Positions 1 to 8,673 of a DNA stretch of 64,000 nt are shown one piece after another. The notes below the pieces were generated by a model. It did not search any database and had not been told where the DNA came from. It saw only the letters and a list, made by a program, of their open reading frames with translations. Every line of letters begins with the position of its first letter. Positions within the stretch are counted from its first letter, which is position 1. Made by a program: the position numbers and the translations under genes. Origin of the DNA: JAAFHB01 sp037133495 (lineage in GTDB: Bacteria; Bacteroidota; Bacteroidia; Bacteroidales; Prolixibacteraceae); contig JBAXOA010000006.1 of NCBI GenBank assembly GCA_037133495.1, positions 1 to 64,000 on the forward strand. Direction: 5' to 3'.

Positions 1-330
1 TCCGTCGGCTGACGGATCAATAACCGTGGGTGGAAACCCACGGATGAGGTAACACACATATCCTCAGCCCCTAAGTGGGCTGAACAATGTTGCAAACAGT
101 TCAACCACTTATTGATATGAAGATAGCGTTTAATAATTTCTATACCCATTTTGTTCTCACTTAATCAATCAGATCACCATCGGAAAGTAAGTTTTGCCGA
201 AGAGTATGACCAATTCTTGAAATATTACCTGGAAAAATTGAAAGAATAAGGTTTTTATATATTAGCTAAATATATTTTTTAGTTATTAATTTTAAAATTA
301 CTTCCCACACAACGTTTTCATTTGATCCGT
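1..330. repeat. Long direct repeat, copy 1 (IS200/REP-type hairpin element)
   Basis: Positions 9-330 match 31297-31681 almost base for base, apart from an extra segment of about 60 bp in the second copy. The left part holds three stem-loops in a row: 1-16 (arms TCCGTC/GACGGA), 24-43 (8-bp arms around GGAA) and 64-83 (7-bp arms). The right part holds the last codons of an IS200/RAYT-like transposase (151-249) and an AT-rich tail. This looks like an internally deleted IS200-family derivative that keeps its hairpin end. The left edge may lie outside the window. The repeat is seen directly; the family assignment is inference. Confidence 0.8.
151..249 (+). pseudogene. Remnant of IS200/RAYT-like transposase C-terminus
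   Basis: A frame open from 151 to the stop at 247-249 reads NQSDHHRKVSFAEEYDQFLK and then a short charged tail. IS200-family Y1 transposases and REP-associated tyrosine transposases of Bacteroidota end in a similar way, with an NQ-x2-HH segment followed by F-x-EEY-x2-FL. There is no start codon, and the HUH and upstream catalytic parts are missing, so this is a fossil. The same 33 codons recur at 31439-31537 with few changes. Confidence 0.55.
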
Positions 331-584
331 TGCAGGTGACTTGTAACCATTTTCACTTGTAACTTTTTGTATAAAAGAGGTTCATTCAAAGCTCCAATTA
401 TAACTTTATTATGTAAATAATAAAGTTGACAGTATTTGAATATTCCTTTTGTTTGCTGATATATAGCCTCCACAAACATAAGCCCTATTGTTTTTTATTA
501 ACACCTCACTGGAAGTTATCAACATCATGATCGTGCTTTGTCAACAAAATGTTGAGAAGTTATTAGTGTAATAAAGTGTCATAT
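331..584. other. AT-rich spacer before the dcw cluster, with a perfect 10-bp inverted repeat
   Basis: No convincing gene lies between the repeat and mraZ. The one clear structure is an inverted repeat at 402-411 and 418-427 (AACTTTATTA / TAATAAAGTT, 6-nt loop). It is too AT-rich to be a strong terminator, and it could be a protein-binding site or a weak hairpin. Confidence 0.5.
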
Positions 585-615
585 TTTGTCAAGTTGTGTA
601 AAACTATTAATTTTA
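585..615 (+). promoter_or_regulatory. Candidate Bacteroidota-type promoter for mraZ / dcw cluster
   Basis: TTTG at 585-588 is followed after 19 nt by TAATTTTA at 608-615. This resembles the Bacteroidota -33 TTTG / -7 TAnnTTTG pattern, with the last G replaced. The same TTTG-(21 nt)-TAATTTTAC layout lies ahead of the TonB receptor gene at 34552. The -7 box is about 25 nt from the mraZ ATG. Confidence 0.35.
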
Positions 616-640
616 CATACAATTGGAAAGCTATATTCAG

Positions 641-1108
641 ATGGTTTCATTTTCGAACATATACCCTGTAACGCTTGACGGCAAAGGCCGCGTGGTGTTG
701 CCGTCTCCCTTTAAAAAGGAGATGGGTGATGCGTTGGAACCCTCTTTTGTAGTTGAAAAAGATGTTTATGACAAGTGTCTTAACATTTATCCTCATTCAA
801 CCTGGCTGGCAAAGGTGGATAAATTGCGCCGCAGACTGAATCCGGATGATCCGATTCAAAGCAAAATGCTCTCACGTTATTACGAGGAGATCGTTAAAGT
901 CACTATGGCTGAAAATGGACGCCTCAATATTCCGGATGAGATGCTTGAATATGCCGGAATCACCAAGGAAGCGGTATTTACGGGACAGGGTTCCAGAATG
1001 AGATTATGGGAACCTTCGCGCCATCAGGCATCAAGGCTAAGTGATGAAGATTATGCCCGGTTATACAAGGAGTTGCTTGGTGGTCCAATGGACTCTTTTA
1101 ATGTCTAA
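641..1108 (+). CDS. mraZ: Transcriptional regulator / division protein MraZ
   Basis: MraZ is a small AbrB-like DNA-binding protein that typically heads the dcw cluster and represses it by binding direct repeats in its own promoter region. The protein (155 aa) shows both halves of the family's internal duplication: an N-terminal segment with YPVTLDGKGRVVLPSPFK and a second near residues 80-110 with ENGRLNIP. The ATG at 641 is preferred over an in-frame TTG at 623, because it places MVSFSNIYPVTLD at the usual family N-terminus. It lies 11 bp upstream of rsmH. I did not find clear MraZ-box repeats upstream, so autoregulation is inferred from the family only. Confidence 0.92.
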   Translation: MVSFSNIYPVTLDGKGRVVLPSPFKKEMGDALEPSFVVEKDVYDKCLNIYPHSTWLAKVDKLRRRLNPDDPIQSKMLSRYYEEIVKVTMAENGRLNIPDEMLEYAGITKEAVFTGQGSRMRLWEPSRHQASRLSDEDYARLYKELLGGPMDSFNV

Positions 1109-1119
1109 AACACAATTGC

Positions 1120-2019
1120 ATGGACGAATATCATGTACCCGTATTGCTTGAAGAAAGTATTGAAGGGTTAAACATAAAACCCGGAGGTACTTATGTCGAC
1201 GTCACTTATGGTGGCGGGGGCCATTCTGCAAAGATTCTTGAAAAATTGGGAGATGGGAAGCTGATAGCTTTTGATCAGGACATTGATGCTAAAGATAACC
1301 TGCTCAATGATAGTCGTTTGATATTTGTACGCCACAATTTTAAATACATTCGCCATTTTCTCCGCTACTATCAGATCGATGAGGTAGATGGCATTTTGGC
1401 AGATCTGGGAGTATCATCTCACGATTTTGATGTACCTGACCGCGGATTTTCTTTCCGTTTCGAAGGTAAGCTTGATATGCGGATGAACCAGTCTGCAGCT
1501 CTTGACGCCTCAAGAGTAGTGAATGAATATGATGAAGAGCTTCTCTGGAAAGTATTTCGTGAATATGGCGAGATAAAAAACTGGAGACATCTCACTTCAG
1601 TAATCACAGCTGCCCGATCAAATGAGCCAATTATTTCCACAAGTCAGTTTTTAAAGATAATCGCCTCATGTGTTCCTGCGAAAATCGAAAAAAAATACCT
1701 CGCGATGGTTTTTCAGGCTTTACGGATTGAAGTAAATAACGAAATAGGCGTACTCAGTGATTTTTTAGAAAGTACGACAGGCTTATTAAAGCCAGGAGGC
1801 CGCCTTGTCGTATTGTCATACCATTCGCTCGAAGACAGAATCGTAAAAAACTTTATGCGTTCGGGTAGAATTGACGGCGTTCAGGAAAACGATTTTTTCG
1901 GAAACCGGAGCTCACCGTTTGAGTTGATCAACCGAAAAATTATTACTCCCGGAGAAAAGGAAATTGCAATGAATCCAAGAGCAAGAAGTGGCAAATTACG
2001 AATTGCAGAAAAACAGTAA
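1120..2019 (+). CDS. rsmH: 16S rRNA (cytosine(1402)-N(4))-methyltransferase RsmH
   Basis: RsmH (MraW) methylates N4 of C1402 in the 16S rRNA P-site using S-adenosylmethionine. The 299-aa length is normal. The SAM-binding loop VDVTYGGGGHSAKIL lies near residue 27, followed by AFDQDIDA, and GILADLGVSSHDFD near 90 is the family signature. YHSLEDRIVKNFM is near the C-terminus. It is second in the dcw cluster, as in most bacteria, and its stop codon overlaps the ftsL start by one base. Confidence 0.96.
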   Translation: MDEYHVPVLLEESIEGLNIKPGGTYVDVTYGGGGHSAKILEKLGDGKLIAFDQDIDAKDNLLNDSRLIFVRHNFKYIRHFLRYYQIDEVDGILADLGVSSHDFDVPDRGFSFRFEGKLDMRMNQSAALDASRVVNEYDEELLWKVFREYGEIKNWRHLTSVITAARSNEPIISTSQFLKIIASCVPAKIEKKYLAMVFQALRIEVNNEIGVLSDFLESTTGLLKPGGRLVVLSYHSLEDRIVKNFMRSGRIDGVQENDFFGNRSSPFELINRKIITPGEKEIAMNPRARSGKLRIAEKQ

Positions 2020-2360
2020 TGACGGCAGTTAAGAAAAGAAAAAAAGTTACGGTAAGGGAAGTGCTCAACGGCAGATTCTTCGAAAGTGAATGGTTTCGTC
2101 GCAACAGGATTCTTATGTTTATGATATTTTTTTTGCTATTGACCAATATCACAGTAAGATATAAATCAGAGAAGGTGATCCGTGAAATGTCAGCTTTGGA
2201 AGACAGTCTGATTGAATTACGTTCAAAATCTATTTCAATAGCTGCCGAAGTAGTGAAATTGAGCAGGCAATCGGTGATTATAGATCGCGTTAAGAAAAGT
2301 GGCATCGATCTGGAGACATCAAAAGAGCCTCCCCGAAAAATTTATGTAGAAAAGGAGTAG
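2019..2360 (+). CDS. ftsL: FtsL-like cell division protein
   Basis: A 113-aa bitopic membrane protein with a basic N-terminus, one hydrophobic segment near residues 32-46 (ILMFMIFFLLLTNITV) and a periplasmic part of coiled-coil character (residues 50-95). The topology, size and position between rsmH and ftsI match the Bacteroidota FtsL-like division protein, which stabilises the FtsW-FtsI septal synthase. FtsL sequences are poorly conserved, so the assignment rests on position and architecture. It overlaps rsmH by 1 nt and ends 1 nt before ftsI. Confidence 0.8.
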   Translation: MTAVKKRKKVTVREVLNGRFFESEWFRRNRILMFMIFFLLLTNITVRYKSEKVIREMSALEDSLIELRSKSISIAAEVVKLSRQSVIIDRVKKSGIDLETSKEPPRKIYVEKE

Positions 2361-2361
2361 A

Positions 2362-4494
2362 ATGGAAATCAGAAAAGAAATATTGACACGTTTTGGGCTG
2401 GTATATGCCACAATAGTGCTTTTCTGTATCTATATCCTCATTCGTGTTTTCATCATTCAACACTCTCCCAAATGGGATCAGGAAGCTCAAAAATTAGACA
2501 TTAAGGAGTTTACTCTGTCTGCACGACGCGGCGATATCTGTGCTGCTGATGGCAGTCCAATGGCAACCTCCGTTCCTTATTATGAATTACGAATGGATCT
2601 TGGAGCCCCAGGACTTGAAAAATTTTTCTATCATGATGTTGACTCACTTGCAATCTGCCTCTCACGTTTTTTTCATGATAAATCGATAGGAGCCTATAAA
2701 TCAGAGCTGAAAAGAGCTTATTCACAACAGAAACATTTTTTCCTGATTACAACCCATAAAGTATCCTACGAAGAATTACAGACCGTAAAGAAATTTCCTA
2801 TTCTCCGAAGAGGGAGAAACAAAGGAGGATTAATGGCTGAACAGGAGAATAAACGGGTTTATCCTTCAGGTGATCTGGCTTTAAGAACTTTGGGAAAACT
2901 GACCAAGGATGTCTCTGACGGCTCAACAGGAAATGCCGGGGCGTTTGGTCTTGAGCAATCATTTGAAAAAGAACTGAAGGGCGAGGATGGTGTTGCAGTT
3001 AAGCAGAATATGTCGGGCCGATGGTTTATTATCAGTAAAGATGATCCGGAAGACGGCAAGAATATCGTTACAACATTGGACGTTAAAATGCAGGATCAGG
3101 TTACTTATTCGCTTAAACTTCAAATGGAGAAATCAAGAGCCGCCTATGGAACTGCCATACTAATGGAAGTAAAAAGTGGTGATATCAAGGCTATCGCGAA
3201 TTTTGGACGCAACGCCAGAGGGGAACTGATCGGTGGATATCAGAATTATGCCATTGGTAATGCCGGCTGTTCCGAGCCCGGATCAACCTTCAAACTGGCC
3301 TCCTTAATGGCTGCTTTTGAAGATGGCAAAATTGATACTGCAACGATGGTTGACACCGGGAAAGGAAAATGGAAATACAAAGACAGAGAGGTTATCGACA
3401 GCGATTACGGTAAGGGAGGGCATGGTAAAATTACGGCAAAAAATGCATTTGAATTATCCTCAAATGTTGGACTAGCCAAATTAATTACCCAGAGCTATGC
3501 GGGTAAAGAGAGCGATTTTATTGAAAGAGTCAATAAAATGGGGATGTTTGAAGAGCTTAAGCTTGGAATTCAGGGGGAAGCGAAACCTTATATCAACAAA
3601 CCGGGAACTCCATCATGGTCAGGGGTGTCATTAGCCTGGCTATCATTTGGTTACGAGCTAAAGGTTACGCCACTGCAAACCCTTACCTTCTATAATGCAA
3701 TCGCTAATGGTGGATGCATGATGAAGCCGCGCCTGGTCAAGGGAATTACAGAAAATGGAAGTATACGTGAAAAAATAGGAACAAAAAAATTAATCTGGTC
3801 TATTTGTTCTGCAAAGACATTGCGCATGGCACGTGCTATGCTTGAGGGTGTAATTACGAATGGTACTGCAAAAGCTTTAGAAACAAAGTACTATAAAATT
3901 GCAGGAAAAACCGGAACCGCTCAGGTAGCCAATAACAAAGAAGGTTATAGCCATGGCGGGCAGAAAATTTATCAATCTTCCTTTGCCGGATATTTTCCGG
4001 CTGATGATCCAAAATATTCGTGTATTGTGGTGATAAACGATCCCAAAGGTGGAAATTATTTTGGAAGCTCGGTGGCCGGACCTGTCTTCAGGCAAATATC
4101 AGACTACGTATATGCTTATGAATTAGGTTTAAATGAAGAAATAGAGCTGCCTTATGCTAAAATTGAAAACGATATTCCCGGTGTCACCGCAGGCCGTAAA
4201 AAAGACATTGCCAATGTGCTTGATGAGTTGAATATACTCAATGGATTTGCCTTTACTAAATCCGATTGGGTAGAGGCCAAACCGGATGAAGACGGATTGG
4301 AACTTGCCAACCGCGAAGTGCAGAAAGGAATCGTTCCTAATGTAAAAGGGATGGGTGCCACCGATGCAGTATATCTGCTCGAAAACAATGGCTTGAAAGT
4401 CTCGGTACGTGGACGTGGGAAAGTTAAATCGCAATCTGTGAGAGCGGGGACAAAAGTACAACGTGGGCAAAGTATAGTGCTTACACTAAGTTAA
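2362..4494 (+). CDS. ftsI: Septal penicillin-binding protein 3-like transpeptidase (FtsI) with PASTA domain
   Basis: A class B PBP that cross-links septal peptidoglycan in partnership with FtsW. The 710-aa protein has an N-terminal membrane anchor (residues 13-32), a dimerisation/pedestal domain, and a transpeptidase domain with all three motifs: S308-T-F-K311 (acyl-serine), S366-S-N368 and K516-T-G518. A single PASTA domain fills the last 60 residues (after VQKGIVPNVKGM). C-terminal PASTA is common in Bacteroidota and Firmicutes division PBPs but absent from E. coli FtsI. It is the only PBP in the cluster. The gaps to ftsL (1 nt) and murE (10 nt) indicate co-transcription. Confidence 0.95.
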   Translation: MEIRKEILTRFGLVYATIVLFCIYILIRVFIIQHSPKWDQEAQKLDIKEFTLSARRGDICAADGSPMATSVPYYELRMDLGAPGLEKFFYHDVDSLAICLSRFFHDKSIGAYKSELKRAYSQQKHFFLITTHKVSYEELQTVKKFPILRRGRNKGGLMAEQENKRVYPSGDLALRTLGKLTKDVSDGSTGNAGAFGLEQSFEKELKGEDGVAVKQNMSGRWFIISKDDPEDGKNIVTTLDVKMQDQVTYSLKLQMEKSRAAYGTAILMEVKSGDIKAIANFGRNARGELIGGYQNYAIGNAGCSEPGSTFKLASLMAAFEDGKIDTATMVDTGKGKWKYKDREVIDSDYGKGGHGKITAKNAFELSSNVGLAKLITQSYAGKESDFIERVNKMGMFEELKLGIQGEAKPYINKPGTPSWSGVSLAWLSFGYELKVTPLQTLTFYNAIANGGCMMKPRLVKGITENGSIREKIGTKKLIWSICSAKTLRMARAMLEGVITNGTAKALETKYYKIAGKTGTAQVANNKEGYSHGGQKIYQSSFAGYFPADDPKYSCIVVINDPKGGNYFGSSVAGPVFRQISDYVYAYELGLNEEIELPYAKIENDIPGVTAGRKKDIANVLDELNILNGFAFTKSDWVEAKPDEDGLELANREVQKGIVPNVKGMGATDAVYLLENNGLKVSVRGRGKVKSQSVRAGTKVQRGQSIVLTLS

Positions 4495-4504
4495 AATACA
4501 GAAT

Positions 4505-5971
4505 ATGAAGTTTTTATCAGAGTTGACAAATGAAATTAGCGATATTGTCGTAATCGGAGACCCGAATTGCAGGATCGAAGGTCTCGCTTTTGACTCCAGA
4601 AAAGTAATTCCCGGATTTCTCTTTGCTGCCATTTCCGGTACAACAGTTGATGGAAATGAGTTTATTGCTTCAGCAATCGCCAATGGTGCGAAAGTTGTGC
4701 TTTGTGAACGACTTCCGGAGAACCCTGACAAACAAATTACCTGGATTAAAGCGTCGAACGCATCATTTGCATTCGGACAAATTGCCGCCAATTTCTATGG
4801 AAAACCATCATCGGTCCTGAAAATAGTAGGCATCACCGGCACAAATGGAAAAACAACTACTGCCACATTGCTATACCGCCTTTTTAAGGAACTGGGACAT
4901 AAGGTCGGCTTGTTGTCAACAGTATGCAATTACATTGATAATGTACAACTTAAAGCAACACATACCACTCCTGATCCCCTTCAGATTCAAGAGCTGATGG
5001 CCGAAATGGTGAAAGCCGGATGCACCTATTGTTTTATGGAGGTGAGTTCTCATGCGATCGATCAGGACCGGATCGCCGGAATATCCTTTGATGGCGGAGT
5101 CTTCTCCAATCTTACGCATGATCATCTCGACTACCATAAAACATTTGCAGAATACCGCGACGCCAAGAAAAAATTCTTCGACAGACTAAGTTCTGAAGCA
5201 TTTGCAATCACAAATACAGATGACAAAAACGGGTTGTTTATGCTTCAGAATACTTCTGCACGAAAGCTTACTTATGCTGCCAAAACAATGGCCGACTTCA
5301 AAGTAAAGGTAATAGAAAGTCATTTTGACGGAACCTTAATTAACATTGACGGCAAAGAGGTCTGGACCCATTTTGTTGGAAACTTCAATGCCAGTAACCT
5401 TCTGGCAGTTTACAGCACAGCCATTTCACTCGGTGCAGAAAAAGAAGAGGTATTGCGGATCATCAGTCTGCTTAAACCGGTTGACGGGAGATTCGAAACT
5501 TTTAAATCGCCGACCGGGATATTTGCCGTTGTCGATTATGCGCACACCCCCGATGCGGTTAAAAATGTTCTGGCAGCAATCAATGAAGTAAGAACAGGCA
5601 ACGAAACAATCTTCACCATAATCGGAGCCGGAGGTGACCGCGACAAGTCAAAACGCCCAAAGATGGCACTCGAAGCCGCCTTGGCCAGCGATAAGGTTAT
5701 TCTTACCTCTGACAATCCCCGCTCTGAAGAACCTGAAGTAATAATTTCAGAAATGGTGGCAGGAGTACCTGCGAATAAAGCCGCAAATGTACTGTCCATC
5801 ACAAACCGGAAAGAGGCCATCAGAACGGCGTGCATGATGGCACGACCAGGCGATATCATTCTGATCGCTGGCAAGGGACACGAAGATTATCAGGAAATTA
5901 AAGGTGTTAAACATCATTTTGATGATCGGGAAGTTGTGCGTGAAATATTTAATGTTATCAATCAAAACTAA
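4505..5971 (+). CDS. murE: UDP-MurNAc-tripeptide synthetase MurE (meso-DAP-adding)
   Basis: An ATP-dependent Mur ligase that adds the third amino acid to UDP-MurNAc-L-Ala-D-Glu in the cytoplasm. The 488 aa are standard. The P-loop TGTNGKTTTA is at 111-120. The substrate-selecting motif D403-N-P-R406 is the form found in meso-diaminopimelate ligases, in contrast to the L-lysine enzymes, so this organism should make DAP-type peptidoglycan. It sits in the normal place between ftsI and mraY. murF is not in this window. Confidence 0.95.
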   Translation: MKFLSELTNEISDIVVIGDPNCRIEGLAFDSRKVIPGFLFAAISGTTVDGNEFIASAIANGAKVVLCERLPENPDKQITWIKASNASFAFGQIAANFYGKPSSVLKIVGITGTNGKTTTATLLYRLFKELGHKVGLLSTVCNYIDNVQLKATHTTPDPLQIQELMAEMVKAGCTYCFMEVSSHAIDQDRIAGISFDGGVFSNLTHDHLDYHKTFAEYRDAKKKFFDRLSSEAFAITNTDDKNGLFMLQNTSARKLTYAAKTMADFKVKVIESHFDGTLINIDGKEVWTHFVGNFNASNLLAVYSTAISLGAEKEEVLRIISLLKPVDGRFETFKSPTGIFAVVDYAHTPDAVKNVLAAINEVRTGNETIFTIIGAGGDRDKSKRPKMALEAALASDKVILTSDNPRSEEPEVIISEMVAGVPANKAANVLSITNRKEAIRTACMMARPGDIILIAGKGHEDYQEIKGVKHHFDDREVVREIFNVINQN

Positions 5972-5976
5972 CAAAC

Positions 5977-7227
5977 ATGCTGATTCCATTATTTAAATAT
6001 CTTGAATCTTTGGACTTCCCCGGAGCCCAAATGTTTAACTATATCATGTTCCGATCGGCAATGGCCGTGATAACAGCTTTGCTATTCTCTACGATTATTG
6101 GCAAAAAAGTCATATATATGCTTCAGCGTCAGCAAATTGGCGAGGAGATACGCGACCTGGGACTTGATGGTCAGATGCAGAAAAAAGGAACTCCAACTAT
6201 GGGCGGACTTATTATCCTTTCTTCGATCCTTTTAGCCACGCTGCTTTTTGCCAAGATGGATAATATCTATATTTTACTGATGATCATCACAACTATCTGG
6301 CTTGGAATGATTGGATTTGCTGATGATTACATCAAGGTTTTCCTCAAAGATAAAAAGGGACTTGCCGGCAGATTTAAAATAATAGGACAGATTTCCCTGG
6401 GAATAATTGTTGCTGCCACATTGTATTTAAGCGATGAAGTTTCTATAAAGGAAAAGATCTACGATGCAAACGGTAGAGCAAAAACAGAAATGGGTATCAA
6501 TAGCGAAACCGGTAAAAGGGAGGTCCGGCAAATGACCAAGGAGATGAAATCAACTAAAACTACCATCCCATTCATTAAAAATCATGAATTTGATTACAAA
6601 TGGTTGCTTTGGTTTTTGGGAAAAGGGGCCGAAAATTGGGCCTGGCTGCTTTATGCCATCATCTCTATATTTATCATCACTGCAGTTTCGAATGGCGCCA
6701 ACCTTACCGACGGTCTCGACGGCCTGGCGACGGGTGCCTCCGCAATTAGCGGAGCCACGCTCGGCGTCTTCGCATATCTGGGGGGTAATATCATCTATTC
6801 GGGATATTTAAATATTATGTATATCCCTAACAGTGGGGAGCTTACCGTTTTTATGTCGGCCTTTATCGGCGCTGCAATTGGTTTTCTTTGGTACAACTCG
6901 TATCCTGCCCAGGTATTTATGGGTGACACCGGGAGTTTGGCATTAGGGGGAATACTGGCAGTGTTTGCCATAATCATTCGCAAAGAGATTTTAATTCCGC
7001 TGCTGTGCGGCATATTCCTGATTGAAAATGTATCGGTGATGATTCAGGTGGGATGGTTTAAATATACCAAACGGAAATACGGCGAAGGCCGAAGGGTTTT
7101 CCTCATGGCTCCGTTGCACCATCATTTTCAGAAAAAGGGTTTTCCTGAGCCAAAGATTGTAACCCGGTTCTGGATAGTAGGAATCATTCTTGCCGTGTTA
7201 ACGATTGCCACTCTTAAGATGCGCTGA
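5977..7227 (+). CDS. mraY: Phospho-N-acetylmuramoyl-pentapeptide-transferase MraY
   Basis: An integral membrane enzyme that transfers phospho-MurNAc-pentapeptide to undecaprenyl phosphate to form lipid I. At 416 aa it is longer than the E. coli enzyme (360 aa). The extra length is a hydrophilic insert at about residues 145-200, seen in many Bacteroidota MraY. Family motifs are present: GTPTMGG (71-77), the catalytic FADDYIK (D116, D117), NLTDGLDGLA and LHHHFQKKG near the C-terminus. About ten hydrophobic segments are visible. It starts 5 nt after murE and ends 2 nt before murD. Confidence 0.95.
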   Translation: MLIPLFKYLESLDFPGAQMFNYIMFRSAMAVITALLFSTIIGKKVIYMLQRQQIGEEIRDLGLDGQMQKKGTPTMGGLIILSSILLATLLFAKMDNIYILLMIITTIWLGMIGFADDYIKVFLKDKKGLAGRFKIIGQISLGIIVAATLYLSDEVSIKEKIYDANGRAKTEMGINSETGKREVRQMTKEMKSTKTTIPFIKNHEFDYKWLLWFLGKGAENWAWLLYAIISIFIITAVSNGANLTDGLDGLATGASAISGATLGVFAYLGGNIIYSGYLNIMYIPNSGELTVFMSAFIGAAIGFLWYNSYPAQVFMGDTGSLALGGILAVFAIIIRKEILIPLLCGIFLIENVSVMIQVGWFKYTKRKYGEGRRVFLMAPLHHHFQKKGFPEPKIVTRFWIVGIILAVLTIATLKMR

Positions 7228-7229
7228 TC

Positions 7230-8570
7230 ATGAAACAGAACAGACTTGTTATTCTAGGTGGAGGCGAGAGCGGTGTTGGGGCTGCGATCCTCGGTGCCCA
7301 AAAAGGGTTCGAGGTCTTTCTCTCTGATTTTGGTGCGATAAAAGACGAATACAAAACTGTGCTTCAGCAACGCGGACTAAAATTTGAGGAGCTGCAGCAT
7401 ACCGAAGCATTGATCTTGAATGCCGGTCTGGTAGTTAAGAGCCCAGGAATTCCTGACAAGGCTCCTATCGTAGTCAAACTGCTGGAAAGAGCCATTCCGG
7501 TAATCTCTGAAATCGAATTCGCCGGACGGTATACCAAAGCGAAAACAATTTGTATCACAGGTAGTAACGGCAAAACGACTACTACTTTACTTACCTGGGA
7601 GCTCCTTAAAAGAGGCGGGCTAAATGTCGGATTAGCGGGAAACGTAGGGCGAAGTTTTGCCCTTCAGGTAGCAGAAGAAAATTTCGATTATTATGTGCTT
7701 GAACTATCAAGTTTCCAGTTGGATGGAATGTTCGGTTTCAGAGCTGATATTGCTATACTTCTAAATATAACACCGGATCATCTCGATCGGTATGACTATA
7801 AAATGCAGAATTATACTGATTCTAAAATGAGAATAACGCAGAATCAGCACTCTGATGACTGGTTTATTTACTGTGCTGATGACCCGGTTGTTCAGGAAGA
7901 ACTGGCTAAACGCTCCATTACAGCCAGAAAAATCCCGTTTACAATAATGGAAAAGCTCCAGGAGGGCGGATGGATTGAAGATGATAAAATAAAAATAAAC
8001 GTTAATAATAATACTTTCGATATGACAATCTACGAATTAGCACTACAAGGAAAGCACAATGTGTACAACTCGATGGCAGCCGGAATTTCGGGAAGCATTT
8101 TAGGTCTGCGAAAAGAGGATATGCGCGAATGCCTCAGCGACTTCCAGGGTGTTGAACATCGCCTTGAACGGTTTTTACGTGTTCACAACATCGAATTTAT
8201 TAATGACTCAAAAGCGACAAATATCAATTCGGTTTGGTGGGCACTCGAAAGTATGCAGACACCTGTCGTGTGGATTGTTGGTGGAGTCGATAAAGGAAAC
8301 GATTATTCGATATTATTTGATCTCGTAAAAGAAAAGGTCAAAGCGATTGTATGCATTGGAAAGGACAATCAAAAAATCATCGCGGCGTTCAGCAGTTTGG
8401 GGAAAGAGATTGTTGAATCAAATAACATGGATGAAGCGGTCAGGAGCGCGTATTTTCTGGCTTCTAAGGGAGACACGGTATTGCTTTCGCCGGCTTGTGC
8501 CAGTTTCGATCTTTTCAAAAATTACGAGGAGCGCGGAAGAAAATTTAAAGAAGCAGTACGCAATCTTTAA
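7230..8570 (+). CDS. murD: UDP-N-acetylmuramoylalanine--D-glutamate ligase MurD
   Basis: A cytoplasmic Mur ligase that adds D-glutamate to UDP-MurNAc-L-alanine. The 446 aa are typical. The N-terminal nucleotide-binding fold begins with LGGGESGVGAAI, the ATP loop GSNGKTTTT lies at 111-119, and the C-terminal domain has NDSKATN and a PACASFD segment characteristic of MurD. It is 2 nt downstream of mraY. The 103-nt gap that follows is the longest inside the dcw cluster. Confidence 0.95.
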   Translation: MKQNRLVILGGGESGVGAAILGAQKGFEVFLSDFGAIKDEYKTVLQQRGLKFEELQHTEALILNAGLVVKSPGIPDKAPIVVKLLERAIPVISEIEFAGRYTKAKTICITGSNGKTTTTLLTWELLKRGGLNVGLAGNVGRSFALQVAEENFDYYVLELSSFQLDGMFGFRADIAILLNITPDHLDRYDYKMQNYTDSKMRITQNQHSDDWFIYCADDPVVQEELAKRSITARKIPFTIMEKLQEGGWIEDDKIKINVNNNTFDMTIYELALQGKHNVYNSMAAGISGSILGLRKEDMRECLSDFQGVEHRLERFLRVHNIEFINDSKATNINSVWWALESMQTPVVWIVGGVDKGNDYSILFDLVKEKVKAIVCIGKDNQKIIAAFSSLGKEIVESNNMDEAVRSAYFLASKGDTVLLSPACASFDLFKNYEERGRKFKEAVRNL

Positions 8571-8574
8571 AACC

Positions 8575-8618
8575 AATGTTCAATGTTCAATGATTAATGC
8601 TCAATGGACATTGGTAGG
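8575..8618. repeat. Imperfect CAATGTT-type tandem repeats between murD and ftsW
   Basis: The murD-ftsW spacer contains several near-copies of CAATG(T/A)T..: CAATGTTCAATGTTCAATG, followed by GCTCAATGGACATTGG. Similar CAAT/ATTG-rich strings occur between ftsZ and yqeY (about 17267-17300) and at 24636-24658. They are short, degenerate and of unknown role, and they may be small mobile or slippage-derived repeats. No coding potential is evident. Confidence 0.4.
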
Positions 8619-8673
8619 TTATCAATCTCACTCTTGTGTGAAGAGGGTGTTTTAAAAGACAAATAACAAAAAA

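Noticed and set aside
623..640. TTG start that would add six residues to MraZ
   Set aside because: The ATG at 641 gives the family N-terminus. The extra residues have no match.
4129..4470. 113-codon frame antisense to the FtsI PASTA region
   Set aside because: Shadow of a confident gene with no family match.
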